Assembly (NCBI RefSeq): GCF_001424405.1
Contig: NZ_LMPS01000001.1
Coordinates: 493,999 to 557,998 of the forward strand
Length of the DNA stretch: 64,000 nt
From: Dyadobacter sp. Leaf189
GTDB lineage: Bacteria; Bacteroidota; Bacteroidia; Cytophagales; Spirosomataceae
Direction of reading: 5' to 3'
Below the pieces are notes generated by a model that ran no database searches, was not told where the DNA came from, and saw only the letters and a program-made list of their open reading frames with translations. Every line of letters begins with the position of its first letter. Positions within the stretch are counted from its first letter, which is position 1. A program made the position numbers and the translations under genes. Below, piece after piece: positions 36,001 to 44,344 of the stretch.

Positions 36001-36126
36001 TACGATAGAAACCTTATAATAATTCTGTTGATCGTTGATCCATTCATCCCCTGCATATTGCAAAGCGAAGGTTTTAACACTGGCGATCAGAAACAGGAAG
36101 ATAGTGTGTACAAGCTTTTTGCGCAT
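33019..36126 (-). CDS. C25 gingipain-like cysteine peptidase with type IX C-terminal signal
   Basis: A 1035-residue protein with signal peptide (HTIFLFLIASVKTFA). The C25 domain spans about 340-680, with the His in LLTVFGHSGPDV (about 557) and the Cys in VIVNGCASGSIFY (about 591). A CARDB-like beta domain follows (about 700-800, with ENERNNRYTV). The C-terminus has type-IX-signal features (LTPNPATKAFVF, VTDLYGR, VAGVYIYKI) but ends in an unusual tail, SGVSGRLLWFP. It is PorU-like in layout yet is not porU, which lies at 22.4 kb. Probably secreted or surface-held. Follows the DHFR gene by 22 bp. Confidence 0.85.
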   Translation of the reverse strand: MRKKLVHTIFLFLIASVKTFALQYAGDEWINDQQNYYKVSIVKTAFYELRTSQLLSAGIPVSAIPSGAFQIFTGGKEIEIEVPQDAGQPLSGEGYIRFFGKGNDGANDTSLYIPPAVMPHSHYSLYSDTAYYYLTWKPDGKAGKRTASVAADSNSRQFREILQLYNSHYLPGTFYPKGSGFATGSVLSGYDTGEGWTGPELKENEQFELAISTEDADFSRSDSISFEMLLAGWSAGRHLFEFWLKKEGSLLRKLAEVQFEDYDTHLIRLKISRADLDNAGTFHAILVPVNAGGHISVSYYQFTYPQKYNPEDQVVYEQLTGLTEVHFRQIEAGQADYLIITHPAMRIPVLGEDPVAAYAKYRASPAGGNYKPLIVHTSEIFDRFNYGLPGPAGLKNLINKLAPDLKFVLLIGRSIDPQKARKNANPREADMVPNAGWPGSDLLLAIDRKSPVPLVPVGRINAATSRQVWDYLQKVKAIEATPPAAPWRKKILHLSGGRSRQELSVFRDYVKGFEQKIDGSALGAAVETILKETDDPVEKIPLHKQLNKGAALLTVFGHSGPDVTDIDIGFASDPSQQYRNKPFYPAVIVNGCASGSIFYSPKTLSSDWIFAPDNGAVLFLAHTYNGVSTALRRYTDFFYEVLADPAFTSLPFGMIQQEAIRRNLTGGANIYDTITTQQMNLHGDPAIRIFPARLPDYTIDSTSLVISDGTGGTFNAKSDSLLVSLAVLNNGRYRNDPYGFSFRIIRGSTILATYKLNRQAVTLSDTLQFSIPNHSRFQETDLLDFEIDEDDVLDEENERNNRYTVNISKPGNSAARPDRSPPALLVRLDGRFIENADQIANGALIELSLTDPGATVARQDTAGIVMWLKPLCDGCDEQRLYFTGAAWQNAGPENFYLTTKLPDYLAPGTYLLTVRARDLNGNFAPDYQITFNISEKPSIGRIELTPNPATKAFVFRATISGPKGPEKATLIVTDLYGRTISTLHLRPHIGRNEWIWEPGNLVAGVYIYKIAFNDQVPVFSSAGESGVSGRLLWFP

Positions 36127-36148
36127 TTGATTTGAGAAATCCGGCAGG

Positions 36149-36694
36149 TCAGTCCGCCGTTTTTCTCACATATACATTCATCGAAAACGAGTAAGAATGT
36201 GCTTCATCTGCTCCGTGGTACGTAGAATCAGTAAGCTCCCAATCGTCCGGATTGATTACGGGGAAAAATGCGTCGCCTTCCAGCCGGGCGTGAACAATGG
36301 TCAGATACAGTCTGTCAGCAAGCGGCAGCATCTGTGTGAATACATGCGCGCCTCCTAATACAAATACTTCCTTTTCGTCGGAAAGTAACGCAAGCGCCTG
36401 CGGAATATCTTTGGCGTACACAGTTCCAGGTGTTTCGGGGTGATCCGTTTTGGAAGACAGGATTACATTCAACTTGGAAGAATGCAGTGCATCCGGTGCC
36501 TCAAAGCTGGTGCGGCCCATGATAAACGCCCTGCCGGAGGTAACTTCCTTGAAATGCTTCCATTCATCTGGCAGGTGCCAGGGTAGGTGATTTTCTTTCC
36601 CGATCACACGGTTTTCACTCATTGCAGCAATGATATAGAGTGCAGGTCGGGTCAATGGGGAGCTCGTATCGAAAGTTTGTTCAGCCATGATCAT
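36149..36694 (-). CDS. folA: Dihydrofolate reductase
   Basis: A 181-residue DHFR that makes tetrahydrofolate with NADPH. The fold start IIAAMSENRVIGKENHLPWHLPDEW holds the catalytic acid and substrate-binding residues, FIMGRTSFEA and VFVLGGAHVF bind NADPH, and the C-terminal strand pair (YSFSMNVYVRK) is complete. The N-terminal roughly 18 residues are poorly conserved, and the Met at codon 3 is an equally good start. No thymidylate synthase is adjacent; the downstream partner is the C25 protease gene. Confidence 0.94.
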   Translation of the reverse strand: MIMAEQTFDTSSPLTRPALYIIAAMSENRVIGKENHLPWHLPDEWKHFKEVTSGRAFIMGRTSFEAPDALHSSKLNVILSSKTDHPETPGTVYAKDIPQALALLSDEKEVFVLGGAHVFTQMLPLADRLYLTIVHARLEGDAFFPVINPDDWELTDSTYHGADEAHSYSFSMNVYVRKTAD

Positions 36695-36715
36695 GATTAT
36701 TTACCGGTCATCAAA

Positions 36716-36723
36716 CAAAAATA
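36716..36723 (-). promoter_or_regulatory. -7 promoter box for folA
   Basis: The minus strand reads TATTTTTG, 21 bp before the folA start. The neighbouring PadR operator lies a further 33 bp away, so the two promoters are divergent but separate. Confidence 0.5.
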
Positions 36724-36756
36724 CCATTCCTCACAAGCGTCACATCTTTTTCGCAT

Positions 36757-36793
36757 GGTACCTTGCATCGCAAAGTACCTGTGTATACCTTTG
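36757..36793 (+). promoter_or_regulatory. PadR promoter with overlapping operator palindrome
   Basis: An inverted repeat GGTACCTTGC (36757-36766) and GCAAAGTACC (36770-36779), one mismatch, around ATC. The -33 TTG (36763-36765) lies inside it and is exactly 20 bp from the -7 box TACCTTTG (36786-36793), the best full promoter in this window. A dimeric winged-helix repressor bound here would block the promoter, so autoregulation by the PadR protein encoded 67 bp downstream is likely. Confidence 0.72.
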
Positions 36794-36859
36794 TTGTGTT
36801 AGAATGAATTTCTATCTATTAGCCATGAACTTATTCATTTAATTAACACATGAAACCAC

Positions 36860-37234
36860 ATGAACATTGAAAATGCCCAAGTGCAGATGCGAAAGGGAAT
36901 TTTGGAATTCTGCATTCTGCACATCATATCCAGGGGCGAGGTTTACGCCTCGGATATGTTAGATGAACTTACATCGGCTCACATCATGGTGGTGGAAGGC
37001 ACGTTGTACCCTCTCTTGACAAGGTTGAAAAATTCGGGCTGGCTGGACTACAAATGGGTGGAATCCTCTTCGGGACCACCAAGGAAATATTATGTTTTGA
37101 CGGATGAGGGGAAGGTATTTCTCGATGCGATGCAAGCTACCTGGTTTGAGCTGGCAGAATCGGTCACAACCGTTATTCGGCGTACAGAGGAATTGAGCAA
37201 AACAGCTCCTGGCAATCTTCCTGACCCTAACTGA
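36860..37234 (+). CDS. PadR-family transcriptional regulator
   Basis: A 124-residue protein. The PadR winged helix spans about residues 8-85 (GILEFCILHIISRGEVYASDML, VVEGTLYPLLTRLKNSGWL, RKYYVLTDEGK), followed by a dimerisation helix. PadR proteins usually repress and release DNA on ligand or stress. The operator upstream suggests autorepression. The next gene, 28 bp on, is a PspC-domain envelope protein, a recurring pairing in Bacteroidota that points to control of an envelope-stress unit. Confidence 0.93.
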   Translation: MNIENAQVQMRKGILEFCILHIISRGEVYASDMLDELTSAHIMVVEGTLYPLLTRLKNSGWLDYKWVESSSGPPRKYYVLTDEGKVFLDAMQATWFELAESVTTVIRRTEELSKTAPGNLPDPN

Positions 37235-37262
37235 TCATACAAGACATTCGATTATTTCAACC

Positions 37263-39830
37263 ATGAAAAAGACAATCAGCATAAATATTGGCGGTATCAT
37301 CTTCCATATCGAGGAGGACGGGTACGAGAAATTAAAAGGTTATCTCAACTCGATCCAGCGGTACTTTTCCTCTTTTGCAGATAGCAAGGAGATCGTTTCG
37401 GACATTGAGGGCCGCGTTGCAGAACGGTTTATCAACAAACAAAAAGCAGAAGTAAAACAGGTAATCTCGCTCTCGGATGTAGACGAGCTGATTGCTGCAA
37501 TGGGTACGGTAGCCGATTTTGAAGCCATTGAACAAGCAGAAGATATCCTCGCAGATCCGCTGGAAACAGCAGGCAAAACAGCGGTACCGGCGCAGGAAAC
37601 AACTTCTTCGTCTTACTCGTCGAATGCAGGCCCTTCTTTTGAAGGCACATCTTCTTCATACATTCCCCCGGTTACGGAACCTGTTCAGCCTGCCGCGCCT
37701 CGCAAGCTCTACCGCGATTTGCGCCGTAAGCTGCTGGGTGGTGTAGCGGCCGGTTTGGCGCACCATTTTACCATTGACCCGATCTGGGTAAGACTTGCAT
37801 TCCTGTTTGCTGTCATTGGTTTGCCTGCCGGATCAGGTATGATGGGGCTGAATATGGAAGATGAATTTGGCCCGTTTGCAGGATTTATGGTGCTGGTATA
37901 CATTGCCATGTGGGTAGCATTCCCTGGCTCTTCCACTTTGGAGGAGGATACCCAGATCAAGAAGTTTTATCGTGATCCGGACAGAAAAGTGGTTGGCGGT
38001 GTAGCGGCAGGTGTTGCTTCTTACTTCGGGGTTGACTTAGGTGTTGTACGGTTTCTGTGGGTGTTGTCTATTCTTCTGTTCGGAACCGGTGTGATCATTT
38101 ATATCGTGCTATGGGTAATTGCTCCTGTGGCGAATACCCTTACCGAGAAAATGGAAATGCAGGGCGAGCCGATCACGCTTTCCAATATTGAGTCAAATAT
38201 CAAACAAAGCCTTAACCTGGAAGAAAAAGGGGGCGAGGAACACGGGATTACCAAAATTCTTCTTTTCCCTTTCCGTGCCATTGCATTGATCATCGCTGCA
38301 CTCGGGAAGTTGCTTAAAGGATTGGGCCCCATATTAAGGGTTGTCATCGGCGCATTGCTTATCGCGATGTCGGTACTTGGTTTGTTTTCACTGATCGTGG
38401 GAATGGGAGTTGCTTTCGGGCTGACCAACGAGGTTGTTTTTGATGATCTGCCTGTCGCATTCCGCATTTTCCAGGAGCTTCCGGGTACGCTCGTTCTTTC
38501 GGGAATGCTGGTAGCAGCTATTCCGCTGGTTACTTTTCTGATCCTGGGCTTGACACTTCTTTCGAATAAAAGGATTGTGGGCGGTACGGTCTGGCTGACC
38601 ATGCTGGGACTCTGGATCGTAGGTATCATCGGTTCTACAATCGGCGGGATTTCGTTTCAGAGGAATTTTGCCAAGCGGGGTGAAGTGGTACAATCCGTAT
38701 TTTACCCTGTTCCCAATGGTACTTTGACGCTTAACTATAATCCAAGCTACGAAGATGACAATGTGGACATAGATATCAGGCTGGCCGGATTGAATGCATC
38801 AGACAGTCTCGAGCTTGTAAAGACGCTTCATGCCCGTGGCCGCACCAGGGAAGATGCCCAGCATAATGCCGAAATGCTGGAATACAATGTGGAAGTGAAA
38901 GATTCGGTCTTCCTGTTTAACGACGGACCTGCATTGTCAAACCGCCTTTTCCGCGAACAGCGCATTGACCTGACTTTGAATGTGCCTTATAACAAACCGT
39001 TCATTATGTCCCGCGATTTTTACTATTCGTTAAATGAATGGGAGTCCGGGTCGCAGGGAATGGAAAGGTATAACCTGGATGATGAAGATGTAAAATGGGA
39101 TAACCTGATCTGGGTTGTAAAACGTGACTCTGGACTGGTATGTACCAATATACCTGCACGTTTCCTGAGAAGTGAGGATGATAATGAAAATGCGAACTAT
39201 TCTTTTGAAAACGACTATAACAGTGATCTCGATCTGGGAGAAAGAGGTAATTACATCAAGCAGTTCCCGGTAAGCAATTTTACCAAAATAGATATCGGAG
39301 GTGCATACTCGATCGTAGTTCGCCAGGGAAGTGAGTTCAATGTAAGCGCTGATTCAGAAGGACAGGAGGAGATCGACGATCTGAAAGTGACAGTTGAAGA
39401 AGGTACGTTGCGGGTAAAACGCTCTGCTGATTTCAACCTCTTTGGAAACGATTGGAAGAGGATCGGTCTAGTGATCACAATGCCAACGGTGGAATCGGTA
39501 AACCTGTCAGGAGCCAATAAAACGCTGGTATCCGGCTTCAAAGCGCTGCCCAAGTTGAATGTAGAAATATCCGGTGCTTCCAAGTCGGAATTCAATGTGG
39601 ACGTTGATCAGCTGACACTGAGCCTGTCGGGTGCTTCAAAGGCTACATTGCGGGGATCTGCAAAGTCTGCTTCGCTTGATGTGCACGGAGCTTGCAAGCT
39701 GACTGCCAATGAAATGATTATTCAGAATGCGGATGTAGATGCATCGGGCGCTTCCAAAGTAGAGCTGGGCCGGATTCCTAATCTGGACAGAAACGCCAGC
39801 GGAGCAAGCAAAATTAATATTCAGGAGTAA
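37263..39830 (+). CDS. PspC-PspC membrane protein fused to a GIN (DUF2807) domain
   Basis: An 855-residue protein. N-terminal cytosolic domain (1-95; begins MKKTISINIGGIIFHIEEDG), Ser-rich linker, two PspC domains each starting with a paired motif (KLYRDLRRKLLGGVAAGLA near 147; KFYRDPDRKVVGGVAAGVA near 233), and further membrane helices (about 335-470). A periplasmic part ends in a head-GIN domain (about 665-855). Its turns repeat SGA(S/N)K, which fits a beta-helix. PspC proteins sense envelope stress. Fusion with GIN and control by PadR suggest an envelope-sensing unit with the next gene. Confidence 0.88.
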   Translation: MKKTISINIGGIIFHIEEDGYEKLKGYLNSIQRYFSSFADSKEIVSDIEGRVAERFINKQKAEVKQVISLSDVDELIAAMGTVADFEAIEQAEDILADPLETAGKTAVPAQETTSSSYSSNAGPSFEGTSSSYIPPVTEPVQPAAPRKLYRDLRRKLLGGVAAGLAHHFTIDPIWVRLAFLFAVIGLPAGSGMMGLNMEDEFGPFAGFMVLVYIAMWVAFPGSSTLEEDTQIKKFYRDPDRKVVGGVAAGVASYFGVDLGVVRFLWVLSILLFGTGVIIYIVLWVIAPVANTLTEKMEMQGEPITLSNIESNIKQSLNLEEKGGEEHGITKILLFPFRAIALIIAALGKLLKGLGPILRVVIGALLIAMSVLGLFSLIVGMGVAFGLTNEVVFDDLPVAFRIFQELPGTLVLSGMLVAAIPLVTFLILGLTLLSNKRIVGGTVWLTMLGLWIVGIIGSTIGGISFQRNFAKRGEVVQSVFYPVPNGTLTLNYNPSYEDDNVDIDIRLAGLNASDSLELVKTLHARGRTREDAQHNAEMLEYNVEVKDSVFLFNDGPALSNRLFREQRIDLTLNVPYNKPFIMSRDFYYSLNEWESGSQGMERYNLDDEDVKWDNLIWVVKRDSGLVCTNIPARFLRSEDDNENANYSFENDYNSDLDLGERGNYIKQFPVSNFTKIDIGGAYSIVVRQGSEFNVSADSEGQEEIDDLKVTVEEGTLRVKRSADFNLFGNDWKRIGLVITMPTVESVNLSGANKTLVSGFKALPKLNVEISGASKSEFNVDVDQLTLSLSGASKATLRGSAKSASLDVHGACKLTANEMIIQNADVDASGASKVELGRIPNLDRNASGASKINIQE

Positions 39831-39892
39831 ATGCATCCGTGCAACTTTCGGTAAAGCGGATTCATCTTTCGAAAAACTAACAGATCATTATC

Positions 39893-40591
39893 ATGAAAAA
39901 GGCACTTGTATTTCACATTACCCTGCTCGCGCTCGTTGCAGTTTCACTCAATTCGATAGCGCAGACAACCAGAAAATTCAACGTTTCGAACTTCAACAGG
40001 CTGGCAATGGGCAGTGCATTCAAAATTGATGTGAAACAAGGCAGTAACTATAGTGTAACCGCAACGGGCCGGGAAGAGGATCTTCAGGATATGGAAGCCA
40101 ATATCTCGGGTGGCGAGCTGAAACTGGGTTACAAGGGAAATGGCTGGAACAGAAACCGGAAAACAGTGAATGTAAGTATTACAATGCCGAATTTGCAGGG
40201 TGTTGATTTCTCAGGAGCCAGCAATGCGCAGGTAGCTAGATTTTCAGGCGTTAAAAACATGGAAATCGAAGTGAGCGGTGCCTCCAAGGTCAATATGGAT
40301 CTCACGGCTGCGAAGGTGACTATGGACTTGTCAGGTGCGTCGTCGCTTACATTGAATGGTAATTGTGATATTCTGGACGGAGAAGTATCTGGTGCTTCTT
40401 CATTCCGCGGCAGCAATTTTCAAACCAAAGAAGTTAATATAGATGCATCAGGAGCGAGCAGCGCGGCAGTATTTGCAAGCAATGCCGTGCACGCAGAAGC
40501 TTCCGGCGCAAGCAGCGTCCGCTATTCGGGCGGCGCAAAAGATATTCATTCCAGTACCTCCGGAGCGAGCTCTGTGAAAAGAGGGGAGTGA
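39893..40591 (+). CDS. Secreted head-GIN (DUF2807) domain protein
   Basis: A 232-residue protein with signal peptide (HITLLALVAVSLNSIA). The whole mature part is one DUF2807 domain, with a VSNFNRLAMGSAFKIDVKQG start and a ladder of SGAS turns (LSGASS, VSGASS, ASGASS), probably a right-handed beta-helix. It is a stand-alone paralogue of the C-terminal domain of the preceding fusion protein, 62 bp upstream. Likely periplasmic or surface adhesin-like; ligand unknown. Confidence 0.87.
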   Translation: MKKALVFHITLLALVAVSLNSIAQTTRKFNVSNFNRLAMGSAFKIDVKQGSNYSVTATGREEDLQDMEANISGGELKLGYKGNGWNRNRKTVNVSITMPNLQGVDFSGASNAQVARFSGVKNMEIEVSGASKVNMDLTAAKVTMDLSGASSLTLNGNCDILDGEVSGASSFRGSNFQTKEVNIDASGASSAAVFASNAVHAEASGASSVRYSGGAKDIHSSTSGASSVKRGE

Positions 40592-40615
40592 TCGTTTAAA
40601 GTTCACCATGAAGAA

Positions 40616-40641
40616 GAAGGCCGGCTTAGTCCGGCTTTTTT
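40616..40641 (+). terminator. Terminator of the PadR-PspC-GIN operon
   Basis: Stem AAG(g)CCGG/CCGGCTT (40617-40624 with 40631-40637, one bulged G) and a run of T. It ends the three-gene unit. Confidence 0.75.
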
Positions 40642-40787
40642 GTTTTATGCCAAATCCCAAAAGCAACTTATTAAGGCAAGAGTAATATATTTACGCACGT
40701 TAACCTTCCCTCTTTTTCTGAAATTGGTCGTTATTACAAACTATTCGGATAAGCCATTATTCTAGTAAGTATTAAAATTTTTGAGGG

Positions 40788-41654
40788 ATGAGAAGTAAGT
40801 CTACCCAAACGTTCCGGCTGGTTGCGGCAACCATTTTGATCCTGGTTTTTGGAACAATTTCAAACAGTAATGCACAAGGCAGGTCCCGGTTTGGAGGGCG
40901 GTATGTTAGTCCGTTCGGGGATCTGAGTTTAACAGCCGGCGTGGGCGTTGCCTATTACATGGGCGATTTGCGTGACGGAGTAAGTATGAAGCATTTGGGA
41001 TTAGGGCCAGCCATTTCCATTGGTGCCTTGTACCGGTTGACAGAGCATTTCAGTGCAAGAGGAGAGCTCCGGTTTTATGGCGTAAAGGCAGATCAGCAAT
41101 ACTCCAAGAACTTCCAGAATAACCTTTCTTTCAAGACATTCAACCCGGATCTCAATATCGGCATCAAGGCAGACCTTTTTTCCTTTAACCGGCAGGCGCG
41201 GGTTAATCCCTATCTACTGGGCGGCATTGGTTTTACCTTGCTGAACCCGAAAGCAGAGATCGACGGTGCCTGGCAAAAACTGGCGCCGCTAACTACCGAA
41301 GGTGTCAAGTACAAAAGGCTCCCGCTCGTTTTTACAGCGGGTATCGGCGTATCTTTTCAGGTAACCGAGCGGTTTGACCTTGGTCTTGAGATCTGCAATA
41401 ATTTTGTCAATTCTGATTACCTCGACGATGTAAGTACCGTATACCCAAGTCCCGACTTACTGCCCAGCGATCTCGCGCGCCGACTTTCCGACCGAGCTCC
41501 CGAGATCGGCCAGCCTGCCCGGCAGCCGGGATTCAGCCGGGGAAATCCGGACAGCAAAGACAGCTACTTATTTCTGCAGGCCAAGGCAGCTTACCGGATT
41601 GGGAACCGGATGCAGGCCAGGGAAAGAAAGAAAACACGTTGCCCTAAATTTTAA
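40788..41654 (+). CDS. Outer-membrane beta-barrel protein (DUF6089-like)
   Basis: A 288-residue protein with signal peptide (VAATILILVFGTISNSNA). The chain is a series of amphipathic strands (LSLTAGVGVAYYMGDLRD, SARGELRFYG, VNPYLLGGIGFTLLNP) typical of an 8- to 10-strand barrel. It ends in a short basic Cys-containing tail, KKTRCPKF. The YMGDL and PYLLGGIG features resemble the DUF6089 barrels of Cytophagales. Function unknown. It has its own spacing of nearly 200 bp from the previous gene. Confidence 0.72.
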   Translation: MRSKSTQTFRLVAATILILVFGTISNSNAQGRSRFGGRYVSPFGDLSLTAGVGVAYYMGDLRDGVSMKHLGLGPAISIGALYRLTEHFSARGELRFYGVKADQQYSKNFQNNLSFKTFNPDLNIGIKADLFSFNRQARVNPYLLGGIGFTLLNPKAEIDGAWQKLAPLTTEGVKYKRLPLVFTAGIGVSFQVTERFDLGLEICNNFVNSDYLDDVSTVYPSPDLLPSDLARRLSDRAPEIGQPARQPGFSRGNPDSKDSYLFLQAKAAYRIGNRMQARERKKTRCPKF

Positions 41655-41672
41655 GTTTATTCAAAAAACATC

Positions 41673-42191
41673 ATGCTGAAACCAAAGCACCCGCACCAGT
41701 CGGAGGTAACAATGACCGAAATGGTACTTCCAAACGATACCAATACATTGAACAATCTGATGGGCGGGCGGCTGCTGCATTGGATGGATATTTGTGCCGC
41801 AATTTCAGCGCAGAAGCATTCCAACCGCATTGTGGTGACAGCCTCAGTGGATAATGTGTCCTTTTCCGAACCGATCCGCCTGGGCAATATCGTGACCATG
41901 CGCGCCAAGGTTACGCGTGCTTTCAATTCTTCGATGGAGGTTTTTCTGGAAGTTTGGGCGGAGGATATACCGGCAGGCGAGCGGGTGAGTACCAATCGTG
42001 CATTCTACACATTCGTCGCCGTAGACCAAAATGGAAGGCCCATTGAAGTTCCGCCGCTGGAACCTGAAACCGACGAGGAACACGAGCTGTATCTCAGCGC
42101 ACTCAGAAGACGCCAATTGCGGCTGGTACTCGCCAACAGGATGAACCCCGCAGATGCTACTGAGCTCAAAGCGCTTTTTCAGGCTGGCTAA
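41673..42191 (+). CDS. Acyl-CoA thioesterase, hotdog fold
   Basis: A 172-residue single-hotdog thioesterase of the YciA/BFIT type, hydrolysing acyl-CoA to free acid and CoA. The signature LNNLMGGRLLHWMDICAAISA near 27-46 carries the helix and active-site Asp, and VTASVDNVSFSEPIRLGNIV builds the central sheet. No lipid-modification gene is adjacent. It is followed 52 bp on by ridA. Confidence 0.88.
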   Translation: MLKPKHPHQSEVTMTEMVLPNDTNTLNNLMGGRLLHWMDICAAISAQKHSNRIVVTASVDNVSFSEPIRLGNIVTMRAKVTRAFNSSMEVFLEVWAEDIPAGERVSTNRAFYTFVAVDQNGRPIEVPPLEPETDEEHELYLSALRRRQLRLVLANRMNPADATELKALFQAG

Positions 42192-42243
42192 CTTCATCTG
42201 CATCCATTATTTGGTAATTTTACGGTTCAACTCTTTATTACTT

Positions 42244-42612
42244 ATGCCAAAAGAAATTATATTCTCAGATAAAGCACCGGCACCGATTGGTCCTTACAGC
42301 CAGGCTGTAAAAGTGAATGGAACACTTTATGTGTCGGGCCAGATCGCTGCAGAAGCTGCCAAGTCGGGCGATATCAAAGCGGAAACGGGTTTGGTCATGC
42401 AGCACATCGGTCACATTCTGGGTGCAGCGAAGCTTGGCTTTCAGAACGTGGTGAAAGCCAGCATCTTTTTGAAAGATATGAACGACTTTGCCGCTGTTAA
42501 TGAAATTTACGGCAGCTTTTTCACCCAGGAGCCTCCTGCGCGTGAAACAGTTCAGGTAGCAAGGCTGCCAAAGGATGTGAATGTGGAGATTTCAGTGATT
42601 GCAGTAGAGTAG
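42244..42612 (+). CDS. RidA-family enamine/imine deaminase
   Basis: 122 residues from the ATG at 42244; upstream in-frame starts run through the thioesterase gene. Typical RidA sequence: APAPIGPYSQAVKVNGTLYVSGQIA at the start, and ETVQVARLPKDVNVEISVIAVE at the end with the Arg that binds the substrate carboxylate. RidA hydrolyses reactive 2-aminoacrylate and related imines from amino-acid metabolism. Confidence 0.95.
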   Translation: MPKEIIFSDKAPAPIGPYSQAVKVNGTLYVSGQIAAEAAKSGDIKAETGLVMQHIGHILGAAKLGFQNVVKASIFLKDMNDFAAVNEIYGSFFTQEPPARETVQVARLPKDVNVEISVIAVE

Positions 42613-42620
42613 TGTGTTGT

Positions 42621-42660
42621 TTTTGTCATTGATGACAACAACCGCGCAATAATGACAAAA
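42621..42660. promoter_or_regulatory. 10-bp inverted repeat between ridA and gltX
   Basis: TTTTGTCATT (42621-42630) and AATGACAAAA (42651-42660) are perfect complements around 20 bases. No T run follows, so it is not a clear terminator. It may be an operator or a leader hairpin for gltX, whose ATG is 24 bp further on. Confidence 0.4.
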
Positions 42661-42683
42661 TTTAAGTATTAATATTCCAACCA

Positions 42684-44234
42684 ATGTCAAAACCCCAAGT
42701 TCGAGTAAGATTTGCGCCCAGCCCTACGGGGCCGCTGCATGCTGGTGGAGTTCGTACCGCCTTGTATAACTACCTTTTTGCACGGCAGCAAGGTGGGCAA
42801 ATGTTGCTCCGTATTGAAGATACAGATCAGAACCGGTTTGTTCCCGGCGCTGAAAACTACATATTGGAAGCGCTTTCCTGGCTGGGTATCGGGATCGATG
42901 AAGGTCCGCAGCAAGGCGGTCCGCATGCGCCGTACAAGCAATCAGAAAGAAAAGAAATATACCGTGAATACGCCGAGCGCCTGGTTTTGGAGGGAAAAGC
43001 CTACTATGCTTTCGATACTCCCGAGCAGCTCGACGAAATGCGGAAGCGACTGGAAGCAGCCAAAGTTGCAGCAGCACAGTACAATGCGATCACACGCATG
43101 GAAATGACCAATTCACTGACATTGTCTATCGGCGAAACCAAGGCAAGAATTGAAAGCGGCGATCCTTATGTGATCCGGATGAAGATCAGTCCGAAAGAAG
43201 AAATCCGGTTTAATGACCTGGTACGCGGCTGGGTAGTGGTGCATTCATCGCAGATCGACGACAAAGTCCTGCTGAAATCCGACGGTATGCCGACTTACCA
43301 CCTTGCCAATATTGTGGATGATCATTTAATGGGAATCACCCACGTGATCCGCGGGGAAGAATGGCTTCCTTCTGCTCCGCTGCACGTTTTGTTATACAGA
43401 TACCTGGGCTGGGAGAGCACAATGCCGCAGTTTGCGCATTTGCCGCTTTTGCTCAAACCAGACGGAAACGGAAAGCTTTCGAAACGTGACGCAGACCTGG
43501 GCGGTTTCCCGATTTTCCCATTGGAATGGACCGATCCTAACACGGGTGACAAAGCAAAAGGTTTTCGGGAGGAAGGTTACCTGCCAGATGCTACTGCGAA
43601 CTTCCTTGCATTGCTTGGGTGGAATGCAGGTACCGAGCAGGAACTGTTCAGTATGGAAGATCTGATCCAATCTTTTAGCCTCGAAAGAGTGCATAAAGCG
43701 GGTGCCAGGTTTGATATCCAAAAAGCCAACTGGTTCAATCAGCAATATTTGAAACAACTGAGCGACGAGGCTGTGATTGACCAGCTTAAACCGCTTTACG
43801 CTGCACAAGGTATAGAAGTAACCAGCGGCCAGCTTACCCAGATCGTTCATTTACTGAAAGAGCGGGTGCATTTTGTGAAAGAGATCGTGAGCGAGTCGCT
43901 CTTCCTTTTCAGCGCGCCTGAGACTTACGACGCGGAGGTTGCATTGAAAAAATGGAATGAAGAAGCTGTTACCGCGATCAATGGTTTGAAAGATGCTTTC
44001 GCAGCATACAACGGAGACTTTACAGCGCATGAGATCAAAGAAGTGATATCGGCAACGATGGAGCAGCTTGGAATCAAAATGGGTAAAGTAATGCAGGCAC
44101 TCCGGCTTGCAGTTACCGGCGCAGGTGCCGGCCCCGACCTGATGATCATCATGGAAATACTAGGGAAGCAGGAAGTAGTACAGCGGCTCGAAAACGCTTT
44201 GAACCGCCTGTCACAGCAAATACGATTGGCATAG
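42684..44234 (+). CDS. gltX: Glutamyl-tRNA synthetase
   Basis: A 516-residue class I synthetase. The HIGH region is PSPTGPLHAGGVRTAL near 12, the KMSKS counterpart is GKLSKRDADLG, and FAHLPLLLKPDGNGK precedes it. The alpha-helical anticodon-binding C-terminus is complete. It charges tRNA-Glu for translation. The length is normal for the family. Confidence 0.97.
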   Translation: MSKPQVRVRFAPSPTGPLHAGGVRTALYNYLFARQQGGQMLLRIEDTDQNRFVPGAENYILEALSWLGIGIDEGPQQGGPHAPYKQSERKEIYREYAERLVLEGKAYYAFDTPEQLDEMRKRLEAAKVAAAQYNAITRMEMTNSLTLSIGETKARIESGDPYVIRMKISPKEEIRFNDLVRGWVVVHSSQIDDKVLLKSDGMPTYHLANIVDDHLMGITHVIRGEEWLPSAPLHVLLYRYLGWESTMPQFAHLPLLLKPDGNGKLSKRDADLGGFPIFPLEWTDPNTGDKAKGFREEGYLPDATANFLALLGWNAGTEQELFSMEDLIQSFSLERVHKAGARFDIQKANWFNQQYLKQLSDEAVIDQLKPLYAAQGIEVTSGQLTQIVHLLKERVHFVKEIVSESLFLFSAPETYDAEVALKKWNEEAVTAINGLKDAFAAYNGDFTAHEIKEVISATMEQLGIKMGKVMQALRLAVTGAGAGPDLMIIMEILGKQEVVQRLENALNRLSQQIRLA

Positions 44235-44344
44235 CATTTATATTACCGAACAATCAATTTCTGTTGGTTGCAGGTTGACAATATCTATTTTCGTAAACAT
44301 TGAAATCCAGGTTACGCGAGTAATTCTGTTGCCCTTTAAACAAA

